From Neobacillus sp. PS2-9 (GTDB lineage Bacteria > Bacillota > Bacilli > Bacillales > Cytobacillaceae): a DNA stretch of 64,000 nucleotides. Of this stretch, positions 17,973 to 26,917 are shown in pieces (within the stretch, counting starts at the first letter, position 1; each line of letters begins with the position of its first letter). The stretch is taken from NCBI RefSeq assembly GCF_030915525.1, contig NZ_CP133269.1:2515001-2579000 (forward strand). Reading direction: 5' to 3'. The notes beneath the pieces are model-generated. The model did not search any database. It saw only the letters and a program-made list of their open reading frames with translations, and had not been told where the DNA came from. The position numbers and the translations under genes were made by a program.

Positions 17973-19223
17973 ATGAGTATAATAAAGGATTTTTTGCTAC
18001 AATTAACGTTTATGGTCGTACCCATATTTATTTACTATACATTTATTACTGAGAGGGTAAAGACTGATAAGAATCGAAACTTAATAATGACCATTCTGTG
18101 GGGAATATCAATCTTATTTTGCATGTCCTTTCCAGTGAGTTATGGTCAAAATGCTCGATTGGAGTTAAGAATTATTCCTCTTTTATTTGGAACCTTATAC
18201 GGCGGATTTTGGCCTGGCATCTTTCTATCAGCCCTTATCATTATCTTTCGGCTATATACTGGGTTCAGTATAGGATTTTATAATACTGTTCTTGTCTTAT
18301 TATTCTCTCTGCCTGTAATATTGTTTTTTCAAAAATCGTTTGCGAGTTCGAAAAAAGATAAAAGGGTTAAAATTGCTGTCAGTCTTTCCTTTTACTATTG
18401 TATGTTTGGCCTTGTTTTTTTTGGTATTCTAAGAGATTTTTCCGCAGAGTATATAAAAGTACAGATGATTCATCTTATTTTTGTAGTGGTCGTTACATGG
18501 GTCTTCACTTTGTTAATTGAAAATATAAGGGAGATTCACCAGCTCCGGTTAGAGATGCAAAATTCGGAGAAATTAAGAGTTATAAGTGAGTTAACAAGTG
18601 TTTTCGCTCATGAAATTAGAAATCCGATGCAGGTTACTCGTGGCTTCTTGCAACTTTTAAATGAGCCTGATTTGCCTGATAAAAAGAAGGAATATATCCA
18701 ATTATCCATTGAAGAATTAGATCGTGCAAATGAAATTATTAATGATTTTTTATCTTTTGGAAAACCTTCCATAAATCATTTCGAAAAAATCGAAGTAGGT
18801 TATCAGTTGCAACGTGTAGCAAATATAATCCAAGGTTATGCCAAGAACCATAAGGTTGACGTAAAAACTGATGTTCGTGATAACTGTTGGATTTATGCTA
18901 ATCCTCAAAAATTGAACCAATCTTTGATAAATATATTAAAAAATGCGATTGAGTCTATGCCGGATGGTGGGACTGTTTGGATTACATGTTCATCAACTAA
19001 TGATGGATATATAAAGATGATCATTAAGGACCAAGGGATCGGTATGACAAAAGAACAAATTGATAGGCTCGGATCTCCGTTTTACTCCTTAAAAGAAAGT
19101 GGAACGGGACTAGGGATGATGGTAAGTTTTCAAATCGTCCGTTTATTCAAGGGTAAAATATATGTGAACAGTGAAAAGGATAAGGGGACAGAATTTATTA
19201 TTCTTTTACCCGAGATAACCTAA
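17973..19223 (+). CDS. Membrane sensor histidine kinase (5TM-type, KinB-like)
   Basis: A 416-residue kinase. Residues 1-185 hold about six transmembrane helices resembling the 5TM/LytS-like sensor found in KinB-type kinases. The catalytic core is intact: H-box FAHEIRNPMQV, N-box NQSLINILKNAIESM, G1 IIKDQGIGM and G2 ESGTGLGMMVSFQIV. No response regulator is adjacent, as for orphan kinases of the sporulation phosphorelay; such a role is possible but inferred. ATG 17973 follows AAAGG by 8 nt; a TTG at 17946 has no clear ribosome binding site. Confidence 0.88.
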   Translation: MSIIKDFLLQLTFMVVPIFIYYTFITERVKTDKNRNLIMTILWGISILFCMSFPVSYGQNARLELRIIPLLFGTLYGGFWPGIFLSALIIIFRLYTGFSIGFYNTVLVLLFSLPVILFFQKSFASSKKDKRVKIAVSLSFYYCMFGLVFFGILRDFSAEYIKVQMIHLIFVVVVTWVFTLLIENIREIHQLRLEMQNSEKLRVISELTSVFAHEIRNPMQVTRGFLQLLNEPDLPDKKKEYIQLSIEELDRANEIINDFLSFGKPSINHFEKIEVGYQLQRVANIIQGYAKNHKVDVKTDVRDNCWIYANPQKLNQSLINILKNAIESMPDGGTVWITCSSTNDGYIKMIIKDQGIGMTKEQIDRLGSPFYSLKESGTGLGMMVSFQIVRLFKGKIYVNSEKDKGTEFIILLPEIT

Positions 19224-19227
19224 GAGT

Positions 19228-19278
19228 AATGACACGAAATTCCTTGAAACACAGGATTTTTCTGTCATTATTTTTTTG
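19228..19278 (+). terminator. Terminator after the sensor kinase
   Basis: AATGACA...TGTCATT outer arms with an inner AAATTCCT/AGGATTTT stem, followed by ATTTTTTT. Confidence 0.75.
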
Positions 19279-19312
19279 TCTGTTGAAGAGGGCTCAATTG
19301 GCGAAGATAAAT

Positions 19313-19340
19313 ATTACGTAAAATATAAATTTGACGTAAT
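19313..19340. promoter_or_regulatory. ATTACGT/ACGTAAT inverted repeat upstream of xerS
   Basis: Two 7-bp arms, ATTACGT and ACGTAAT, are separated by 14 bp of AT-rich sequence, 54 bp before the recombinase start. It could be an operator or a recombinase half-site pair. The published difSL-type sequence is not recognisable here. Confidence 0.3.
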
Positions 19341-19393
19341 AATAGAGGGATTTTAAAAAGGGGGGTCGAATATATAAACGATGAGGTGAATTT

Positions 19394-20473
19394 ATGGCAA
19401 ATCAAACAAAACAATTAAATTATAAAAAACTGCAGCAATTATTAAATGAATTGCCTTGGTATGTGGCTGAATATATCAATCATAAACAACGAAAGCTCTC
19501 GGCAGCATCCTTATTGAACTATTGTCATGATTTCAAGATCTTTTTTAATTGGATGGTCAGTGAACAATTATGGTCTGGTGATGTTAAAGATATTCCGCTT
19601 GAACAATTAGAGAAAATGACTGTTATCGAGGTTGATAATTTCTTGAACTTTTTACATTATCAATTAAATAACAAAGAAATCACCGTCAATCGAAAGCTCT
19701 CAGCGCTGAAATCCTTATTTAACTATTTGCAGAATATCGCTGAGACACGTGATTTACAGCCCTATATCCAACGAAATGTTATGGCTAAGATTGAATTTAA
19801 TGAGATTAAGGAAAGTATGGAAACAATAGCGAATAAAATGGAAGGCAAAATCCTTCTTGGAGATGAATATGAAAAGTTTAGAGCGTTTATTGCCCATGAT
19901 TACGGCGAATTAAACAAGGATAATAAGAGAATCTATCATTTTTATAAAATGAATCAGCAGCGTGATACGGCTATTGTATCGTTGATTTTAGGCTCCGGCC
20001 TCCGTCTATCTGAGTTGGTCGGATTAGATGTAGATGATATTGATTTTAGTAAATTCACAGCAAGAGTGATTCGTAAAGGAAATAAAGAACAATATGTGTA
20101 TTTCAGCCAGGTGGCGATGGCGGATTTACAAGAATATTTGGCTGTCAGAGTTTCAAAATACCAGATTGATAAGAATAATAAAGCGCTATTTATTTCGGCT
20201 CCCATGGGTCCTAAAGGTAAATCTCGTAGACTGACAGCGCGTGCGGTGGAAAAATTGATTGAAAAGTACGCTGCAGCATTCGGTAAACCATCTTTATCGG
20301 TACATAAGCTCCGGCATTCATTTGCTACCAGATACCATTCAGAGATTAATGATGTACCGAAATTACGACGCCAATTAGGCCATTCATCGATCCAAACAAC
20401 GATGATATATACTCATATACGGAATGATGATCTAAAGGATGCTGTTGATAAGATGGATATGCCGAAGGAGTAA
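19394..20473 (+). CDS. xerS: XerS-like tyrosine recombinase
   Basis: A 359-residue tyrosine recombinase of the XerS type. The N-terminal SAM-like DNA-binding domain (LNELPWYVAEYINHKQ, NRKLSALKSLFNYLQ) is followed by the catalytic domain with Arg in GSGLRLSELVGLD, the HxxR box HKLRHSFATRYH, LGHSSIQTT and the nucleophilic Tyr in MIYTHI. XerS resolves chromosome dimers alone in streptococci; many Bacillaceae carry a homologue besides XerC/XerD. No phage or transposon genes surround it, so it is not evidently a mobile-element integrase. GAGGTG precedes the ATG. Confidence 0.88.
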   Translation: MANQTKQLNYKKLQQLLNELPWYVAEYINHKQRKLSAASLLNYCHDFKIFFNWMVSEQLWSGDVKDIPLEQLEKMTVIEVDNFLNFLHYQLNNKEITVNRKLSALKSLFNYLQNIAETRDLQPYIQRNVMAKIEFNEIKESMETIANKMEGKILLGDEYEKFRAFIAHDYGELNKDNKRIYHFYKMNQQRDTAIVSLILGSGLRLSELVGLDVDDIDFSKFTARVIRKGNKEQYVYFSQVAMADLQEYLAVRVSKYQIDKNNKALFISAPMGPKGKSRRLTARAVEKLIEKYAAAFGKPSLSVHKLRHSFATRYHSEINDVPKLRRQLGHSSIQTTMIYTHIRNDDLKDAVDKMDMPKE

Positions 20474-20478
20474 GGATA

Positions 20479-20516
20479 AAAAAACAGCTGTCACTTAAGT
20501 GTGATGGCTGTTTTTA
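20479..20516 (+). terminator. Terminator after xerS
   Basis: AAAACAGCTGTCA...TGTGATGGCTGTTTTT stem-loop with a T-tract. Confidence 0.8.
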
Positions 20517-20570
20517 TTAATGGAAGTGGTAACAGGTTTGTTAGTTAAGCAATATTAAAAATTTGTTTAC

Positions 20571-21094
<524 letters not shown>

Positions 21095-21114
21095 ATCGTT
21101 AGGCCTCCCTTCTA

Positions 21115-21291
21115 CTATTTTTTATCCTTATTAGTTGCCATGTCATTTGCCTTTTTTAAAAACTCCTCTTCTGTGATTTTTCCTTTAAGTCGATCACGTA
21201 CCAACTGAATTTGTGCCTCTGTTAGAGATAATCCATTGATTTCTAACGAAGCTCGAGCATTTTTCATTGCATTTTCGATTTTTTCATTCAT
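21115..21291 (-). CDS. VbhA-like antitoxin-domain protein
   Basis: A 58-residue helical protein with the pattern NARASLEINGLSLTEAQIQL followed by GKITEEEFLKKA, as in the VbhA-like antitoxin domain that inhibits Fic AMP-transferase toxins (the S-x-x-I/L-x-G-L segment). No Fic toxin (HPFxxGNGR) is encoded nearby; the partner in the operon is a PH-like membrane protein. It may be an orphan domain with another job. ATG 21291 follows GAGGTG; the upstream GTG lies in the ribosome binding site. Confidence 0.65.
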   Translation of the reverse strand: MNEKIENAMKNARASLEINGLSLTEAQIQLVRDRLKGKITEEEFLKKANDMATNKDKK

Positions 21292-21300
21292 AATGGTCAC

Positions 21301-21706
21301 CTCAAATAATTTTTCTACACAAAATTAAAATATTTCTACACGAAATTATTATTATTCTACATAAAATTACGCTTTTTCTACACAAAATCAATGGATTTCT
21401 ACACAAAATCAATGGATTTCTACACAAAATCAATGGATTTCTACACAAAATTGATTTTTATCTACAAATGGCATATAGGCTGCATAGGAATTCTACAAAA
21501 TCCATAATCAATTCTACAAAACTAAAGAAGAATTCTACAAATTTACGAGTTATTCTACAAAATCACAGAGGAATTCCGCAAAATATGGATAATACTCCCA
21601 ATCCACGTGTAACTCCCTACCTCTTATCTACGACCCACCACTCCAAAAGTTACAAAAAAACGTCTAGAAAGTCCACTAGACTCCCTAAACGTCTCTATAA
21701 AACACG
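21301..21706. other. 406-bp intergenic region dominated by a 21-nt repeat array
   Basis: The region between the VbhA-like gene and the ABC exporter contains the tandem array at 21313-21594. The remainder (21595-21706) shows no gene. ORFs through it have repetitive, low-complexity translations and no clear ribosome binding site. Confidence 0.7.
21313..21594. repeat. Degenerate 21-nt tandem array, core TTCTACA
   Basis: Units begin at 21313, 21334, 21355, 21376, 21397, 21418, 21439 and 21460, then after a 31-nt step at 21491, 21512, 21533, 21553 and 21574. The core is TTCTACACAAAAT in the first block and TTCTACAAAAT in the second; the remaining 8-10 nt vary, except three identical units at 21376-21438. 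One forward frame stays open over the first block because 21 is a multiple of 3 (FYTKSMD heptads). Confidence 0.9.
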
Positions 21707-23608
21707 CTATCCTACATTCTTTATTCCACCACTACCACCAGTAAACTGACTATTATACAAATCAGCATAAAAGCCGCCACTTGCTAACAACTCTGTGTGA
21801 TTGCCTTTTTCTATCACACTTCCATTATTCATCACAAGAATCAGATCGGCATCTCGAATCGTAGATAACCGGTGTGCAATAATAAAGCTCGTGCGTCCCT
21901 TCATCAAATGATTCATGGCCCGCTGAATCTGGACTTCAGTCCGAGTATCTACGCTGCTGGTTGCTTCATCTAAAATCAATATAGCAGGGTTTGCTAGAAT
22001 CGCCCTGGCAATCGTTAATAGCTGCTTCTGTCCTTGCGAGATATTGGATGCTTCTTCATTCAATATCGTATCATAACCTTCAGGTAGTGTGCGGATAAAA
22101 TGGTCGGCGTTAGCCGCTTGTGACGCTGAAATAATTTCCTCTTCTGTTGCTCCCTCTCTACCGTACGCGATATTGTCACGAATCGAGCTATTGAACAGCC
22201 ATGTGTCTTGCAGCACCATACCGAAAAAGCTTCTAAGGTGCGCACGTTTAAACATTCTAATATCAATGCCATCTATCAAAATTCTACCCTCGTTGATTTC
22301 ATAAAATCGCATCAATAAATTAATAAGAGTCGTTTTACCAGCACCTGTTGGCCCTACAATCGCCACCTTTTGTCCTCTTTCCACTTTAATATTCATGTCT
22401 TCAATTAACAGTTCGTTTTCATTATATCCAAAAGAGACATTTTCAAATGCAACGTCACCCTTAGGAGAATCAATTACGAGAGCATCAACCGCTTCAGGTA
22501 TCTCCTCGGTTTCGTCTAGTATTTCAAACACCCGTTCCGCGCTCGCAACCGTGGACTGAATTATGTTTGCAATCGATGCTGTTTGAGCGATTGGCTGGGA
22601 AAATTGTCTAGTATATTGGATAAAAGCTTGAATATCACCGATCTCAATCGCTTTTTTTGTAACTAAAATACCGCCAGCAACGGATACTAAAACATACCCA
22701 ATATTATTAATAAAAGACATTAAAGGCATAATCATGCCAGAAACGAATTGCGCTTTCCAGCCTGCTTGATAAAGCTTTTCATTTATTCCCTCAAATTGTT
22801 CAATGGACTTTTTTTCATGCCCAAAAACCTTAATGACTTTATGACCTGTATACATTTCTTCAACATGTCCATTAAGCTGTCCCAACGATTTTTGCTGACC
22901 TTTGAAAAACTGTTGTGATTTTTTTGCGATTTTTGCAGTGGCAATAAAGCTCAACGGCAGTGTTACAACCACGATGAGTGTCATCAACGGACTAATTGAA
23001 AGCATCATCACAATCACTCCAATTAGCGTGACAACTGAAGTAATGAGCTGGGTTAAGCTTTGCTGTAAAGTAGTACTAATATTATCTACATCATTCACTG
23101 CACGGCTGAGAATCTCCCCATGTGTCCGGGAATCAAAGTATTTTAGCGGCAGTCGGTTAAGTTTTTCTTCCACTTCATTTCGCAGGTTATAGACGGTTTT
23201 TTGAGCGACTCCGGCCATAATATACTGCTGAATATAGGCAAATATCGCACTCAATAAATAAAGACCAATTAATAAAATAATGATATGACCAATATAGTCA
23301 AAATCTATTTTTGCTCCAGGCACACCTTTAAGCTTCATCATTAAGCCTTCAAACAGTTTGGTTGTTGCCTTACCCATAATTTTGGGGCTGACAATAGCGA
23401 ATACAGTGCTGATCATTGCAGTAAGTAATACAGAAAGAAGCTGTAGTTTATATGGTCTTAAGTATCCTATTAATCTTCTAAGTGTTCCTCTAAAATCCTT
23501 TGCTTTTTGGACAGGCATCCCCATGGCCATAGGCCCGAATCCGCCTCCAGGCCCCGGTCTCCGAGGACCATCTGGTACGCCGTCTTGTTTTTCCGGCTCT
23601 CTACTCAT
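21707..23608 (-). CDS. ABC exporter subunit (YfiC-like half-transporter)
   Basis: A 633-residue half ABC exporter. A Pro/Gly-rich soluble N-terminus (about 40 residues) precedes a six-helix transmembrane domain and a C-terminal ATPase with Walker A VGPTGAGKTT, signature NISQGQKQLL and Walker B ILILDEATSSVDTRTE with an intact catalytic Glu. It overlaps the upstream half-transporter by 4 bp. The two form a heterodimeric exporter of the YfiB/YfiC or YheI/YheH type. Substrate unknown; drug or lipid export is likely. Confidence 0.92.
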   Translation of the reverse strand: MSREPEKQDGVPDGPRRPGPGGGFGPMAMGMPVQKAKDFRGTLRRLIGYLRPYKLQLLSVLLTAMISTVFAIVSPKIMGKATTKLFEGLMMKLKGVPGAKIDFDYIGHIIILLIGLYLLSAIFAYIQQYIMAGVAQKTVYNLRNEVEEKLNRLPLKYFDSRTHGEILSRAVNDVDNISTTLQQSLTQLITSVVTLIGVIVMMLSISPLMTLIVVVTLPLSFIATAKIAKKSQQFFKGQQKSLGQLNGHVEEMYTGHKVIKVFGHEKKSIEQFEGINEKLYQAGWKAQFVSGMIMPLMSFINNIGYVLVSVAGGILVTKKAIEIGDIQAFIQYTRQFSQPIAQTASIANIIQSTVASAERVFEILDETEEIPEAVDALVIDSPKGDVAFENVSFGYNENELLIEDMNIKVERGQKVAIVGPTGAGKTTLINLLMRFYEINEGRILIDGIDIRMFKRAHLRSFFGMVLQDTWLFNSSIRDNIAYGREGATEEEIISASQAANADHFIRTLPEGYDTILNEEASNISQGQKQLLTIARAILANPAILILDEATSSVDTRTEVQIQRAMNHLMKGRTSFIIAHRLSTIRDADLILVMNNGSVIEKGNHTELLASGGFYADLYNSQFTGGSGGIKNVG

Positions 23609-25332
23609 GCTATCTCCTCCTCGGAAAGCTGAGACATTACGATTTCACGATATACAGGACTTTTATCCAACAGTTCTTTATGTGTACCAATGCCTGAGAT
23701 TCTGCCCTTATCTAAAACAATAATTTGGTCTGCATCCATAATTGTACTGACACGCTGCGCAACAATTAATACGGTGGAATCAACAGTTTCCTGTTTTAAT
23801 GCAGACCGCAGCTTAGCATCTGTTTTAAAGTCCAATGCAGAGAAACTATCATCAAAAATATAAATCTCTGGTTGTCGCACAAGTGCACGGGCGATGGATA
23901 AGCGCTGTTTCTGACCACCCGAAACATTTGTTCCCCCTTGAGCAATCTTCGCATCAAAGCCATCATCCATTGCAGAAATAAAATCAGTTGCTTGTGCGAT
24001 ATCAGCTGCATGCTTTACTTCATCCTCTGTTGCATTTTCTTTACCGTAACGAATATTTTCTGATATCGTCCCAGTAAAAAGCACAGCCTGCTGCGGAACA
24101 AAGCCAATCTTTTCACGGAGTCGTTCCTGTGTCATTTCTCGCACATCTACATCATCTACTAAGACTGTGCCACTGTCCGCATCATAAAAACGAGGAATCA
24201 AATTAATGAGTGTTGATTTACCAGACCCTGTTCCACCTATTATGGCAGTTACCTCACCAGGCTTCATTTTAAACGATATATTCTTGATCGCTGGCATTTC
24301 AGCTCCAGGATAACTAAACGTGACATCTTTAAATTCTACTAGACCCCGCACACTTTCTAAGGACATAGACACAGACCGATCATTAATATCTGCTACAGTC
24401 TCAAGGACCTCGTTTATTCTGACAGCTGAGACGGAGGCCCGTGGTATCATCACGAACATCATAGATAGCATGACAAACGAGAACATTATTTGCATGGCAT
24501 ATTGAATAAATGCCATCATATCTCCGACCTGCATATGGCCACTGCTAATACGAAGACCACCAAACCAAATAATAGCGACGGTTGAAAGATTGAGGACGAG
24601 CATCATAATTGGCATCATAGCTGCCATAAGTTTGTTTACTTTAATAGCGGTTTGCGTTAAATCCCAGTTGGCTTCATTAAACCTCTTTTTCTCGTGATCA
24701 GTCCGATTAAAGGAGCGAATGACGCGAATTCCTGTTAAGTTTTCTCGTAAAACCCGGTTAAGTTTATCCAGTTTTACCTGCATAGCTTTAAATAGCGGGA
24801 TCCCTTTTCTAGCGATGATGACAATGGCAATTACAAGAACAGGCAAAGAAACGGCCAGCACTAGCGTCAATTTGGTATCCTTTGAATAGGCCATAATAAT
24901 CCCACCAATGCACATCATTGGTGCCATGGCCATCATTCTCAGCATCATTACAAGCACCTGTTGGATTTGGGTAATGTCGTTCGTTGTTCTTGTAATCAAT
25001 GAAGACGTACCCAATAGATCAAATTCATGTAAGGAAAATTTGCTCACATGAGAAAATACGCTAGAACGCAGTAATTTTCCAAAACCTGATGCGGCCTTCG
25101 CTGAGAAAAAGCTAGCTGCTATGGAACAAATCATTCCTCCAGCCGCTACGAGCAACATAAAACCGCCAATTTTCCATATGTAGTCCGTATCTCCTGTTAC
25201 TACGCCCTTGTCGACTATATCGGACATTAACGTTGGCAGATATAGCTCAGCTAATGACTGTAGAAGGACAAGGATAAGTACTAGGTAGATTGGCTGCTGA
25301 AATGGTCTTAAGTATTTTGTTAATTTTAACAA
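23605..25332 (-). CDS. ABC exporter subunit (YfiB-like half-transporter)
   Basis: A 575-residue half ABC exporter. It has a six-helix transmembrane domain and an ATPase with Walker A IGGTGSGKST, signature NVSGGQKQRL and Walker B IYIFDDSFSALDFKTD. The residue after the Walker B Asp is Asp instead of the catalytic Glu, so its composite ATP site is degenerate, as is usual in heterodimeric exporters; the partner at 21707-23608 carries the canonical Glu. The 4-bp overlap with the partner shows translational coupling. Confidence 0.92.
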   Translation of the reverse strand: MLKLTKYLRPFQQPIYLVLILVLLQSLAELYLPTLMSDIVDKGVVTGDTDYIWKIGGFMLLVAAGGMICSIAASFFSAKAASGFGKLLRSSVFSHVSKFSLHEFDLLGTSSLITRTTNDITQIQQVLVMMLRMMAMAPMMCIGGIIMAYSKDTKLTLVLAVSLPVLVIAIVIIARKGIPLFKAMQVKLDKLNRVLRENLTGIRVIRSFNRTDHEKKRFNEANWDLTQTAIKVNKLMAAMMPIMMLVLNLSTVAIIWFGGLRISSGHMQVGDMMAFIQYAMQIMFSFVMLSMMFVMIPRASVSAVRINEVLETVADINDRSVSMSLESVRGLVEFKDVTFSYPGAEMPAIKNISFKMKPGEVTAIIGGTGSGKSTLINLIPRFYDADSGTVLVDDVDVREMTQERLREKIGFVPQQAVLFTGTISENIRYGKENATEDEVKHAADIAQATDFISAMDDGFDAKIAQGGTNVSGGQKQRLSIARALVRQPEIYIFDDSFSALDFKTDAKLRSALKQETVDSTVLIVAQRVSTIMDADQIIVLDKGRISGIGTHKELLDKSPVYREIVMSQLSEEEIA

Positions 25333-25463
25333 AAATCTTCCCTCCCTTTTTACTTCAAACTTGAAAAAATAATGTTATTACTTTCCTTTTCAGCATTAGT
25401 GAATTAAGTATATTCCCCATGAAAAATTTGGTCAAATTTTACCAAGATTAGTTGTTTTCCCAT

Positions 25464-25486
25464 AAAAAAACACAGGTTTACCTGTG
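25464..25486 (-). terminator. Terminator of the staygreen gene
   Basis: On the minus strand, CACAGGTAAACCTGTG is followed by seven T residues. Confidence 0.85.
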
Positions 25487-25511
25487 CTTACAATTAATAT
25501 CTTAGTTATGA

Positions 25512-25967
25512 TTAAATCAAATAGTTCCTCGGTGTACCGTAAAATATAACCTGATTAAATTGAGGATAGATAGATTCAAAATGAACATAGATTGGGGCAT
25601 CCAACAGCCATGGGAAGTTTGAATAGAATGCTTGGTCCCCATTAACCATTGCTTGTAATGCTAAATTTAATTCCTTTTGAAAAATCATAAAACGGACTTT
25701 TGTGTAATTTTCATCATATTCCCCACCGCTTACATAAACACGAGCACACAATGAATATTCCCCTAATTGGGGTATCCACTCAGCCAATACCTCATCGCGC
25801 ATACTATAGTTAATAGCACTATAATTATAGTTGCAGCCAATAGAAAGAAAAAGCTGTCCTGTGGTATCGGAATGTGTGAGTGTATATTTTCTTCCCTCAA
25901 CAGGACGAAAAGGGGTAGCAGGGGCAAGATAGGTAACTGATAGTTTTGAAGGAATGAAGACACTCAT
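25512..25967 (-). CDS. Staygreen-family protein (bacterial SGR homologue)
   Basis: A 151-residue protein resembling the staygreen family: an N-terminal FIPSKLSVTY strand, RKYTLTHSDTTGQLFLSIG, and MRDEVLAEW with a C-terminal strand-rich half. Plant SGR enzymes remove Mg from chlorophyll a; bacterial homologues occur in non-photosynthetic Bacilli with unknown natural substrates. The His/Asp pair at residues 32 and 34 and Asp58 are at the conserved acidic/His positions expected for the family. ATG 25967 follows GGAGG by 8 nt. It has its own terminator and stands alone. Confidence 0.8.
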   Translation of the reverse strand: MSVFIPSKLSVTYLAPATPFRPVEGRKYTLTHSDTTGQLFLSIGCNYNYSAINYSMRDEVLAEWIPQLGEYSLCARVYVSGGEYDENYTKVRFMIFQKELNLALQAMVNGDQAFYSNFPWLLDAPIYVHFESIYPQFNQVIFYGTPRNYLI

Positions 25968-26057
25968 CAAAGCTTCCTCCTTTCAAAAGAGCTACCTTAG
26001 TATATGAAAATGCAATTTTTTCGTGACAAATGCCTAGTGCATGAATACACAGTTTAG

Positions 26058-26816
26058 TTAATTTGGCTGGTTCTTCTTTACATCGCTAAAAAGCAATCTC
26101 CAATGACCCTTGTCAAATATCCAAGTAGATTCAACCAATGCAATTGTGTCACCATTTGCAATACCAGTTACGCGTTGTATTCCTTTTAGCCCCTTTATCT
26201 CTCCTTCAAGTGTAACTGGATTCAGACTATTAAATGTATTGACGGTTAATTCGGTTGGTTCATTTAATTTTCCTTTATAATAGACGCCCATTTTCCTATA
26301 ATAATTCTTTCGATCTTTTAGATCGAATAAATAAGACTTTCCAGTTTGGGCTAATCGGATCACTGCCTTATAATTATTTAAAAAGTGACTCTCCATCTCG
26401 AGTGGTTCAGGTACTGCTAATTTGGTGACTTCAAAGTCTTTTAAAGAGTAAAGGAAGTTGACCACGGTTCCTTCATTTTCTTTTGATAACACACTCGTAA
26501 ATAAGTCTTTTACACCATCATTGTTTAGGTCGATGAGCTGAACGGAAGCTTTAGAACCACTTTCTAATGAAAGGGTATATGTTTTCTCATTGGAAGCGGC
26601 CACTTCAAGATAAATTCTTTTTAAAAAAGAATCCTCTTCGTTATAGGGAACTCCCTTTAACAAAATAACATCATTTTTTCCATCTCCGGTAATATCCATT
26701 TCCTCTTTGTATAACGTTACTGTTTCTTTGCTTTTTTCGATTGCGTAAACTCCGGTAATGGCAGTTAAAGATATAAAAAAACACGCAACCATAGCAAGTA
26801 GCATCTCTTTTTTCAT
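26058..26816 (-). CDS. Secreted hypothetical protein with EF-hand-like DxDGxxD motifs
   Basis: A 252-residue protein with a signal peptide (MKKEMLLAMVACFFISLTA, cleavage probably near VYA). The mature part has two Ca-binding-like loops, DITGDGKNDVILL and DLNNDGVKDLF, as in FG-GAP/VCBS repeat proteins. I do not recognise a specific function. ATG 26816 follows GGAGGGG by 6 nt; a TTG five codons upstream overlaps that site. It lies downstream of the parC terminator and stands alone. Confidence 0.7.
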   Translation of the reverse strand: MKKEMLLAMVACFFISLTAITGVYAIEKSKETVTLYKEEMDITGDGKNDVILLKGVPYNEEDSFLKRIYLEVAASNEKTYTLSLESGSKASVQLIDLNNDGVKDLFTSVLSKENEGTVVNFLYSLKDFEVTKLAVPEPLEMESHFLNNYKAVIRLAQTGKSYLFDLKDRKNYYRKMGVYYKGKLNEPTELTVNTFNSLNPVTLEGEIKGLKGIQRVTGIANGDTIALVESTWIFDKGHWRLLFSDVKKNQPN

Positions 26817-26873
26817 CCATTTCCCCTCCAAACCTTGTTAATAACTAGTATGTCCAGAAATGGAAAAATGATG

Positions 26874-26910
26874 AAAAAAAGACTCTCTAAATTTTAGAGA
26901 GTCTTTTTTT
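26874..26910. terminator. Terminator after parC
   Basis: AAAAAAAGACTCTCTAAA and TTTAGAGAGTCTTTTTTT form a perfect stem, downstream of parC on the minus strand. Confidence 0.9.
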
Positions 26911-26917
26911 CATCATT

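Noticed and set aside
19394..20473. Prophage or integrative element marked by the integrase
   Set aside because: The protein is XerS-like and no phage, transfer or attachment-site features flank it.
21313..21594. CRISPR array
   Set aside because: The period is 21 nt with a core of 7-13 nt; there are no 25-40-nt direct repeats with unique spacers of similar length and no cas genes in the window.
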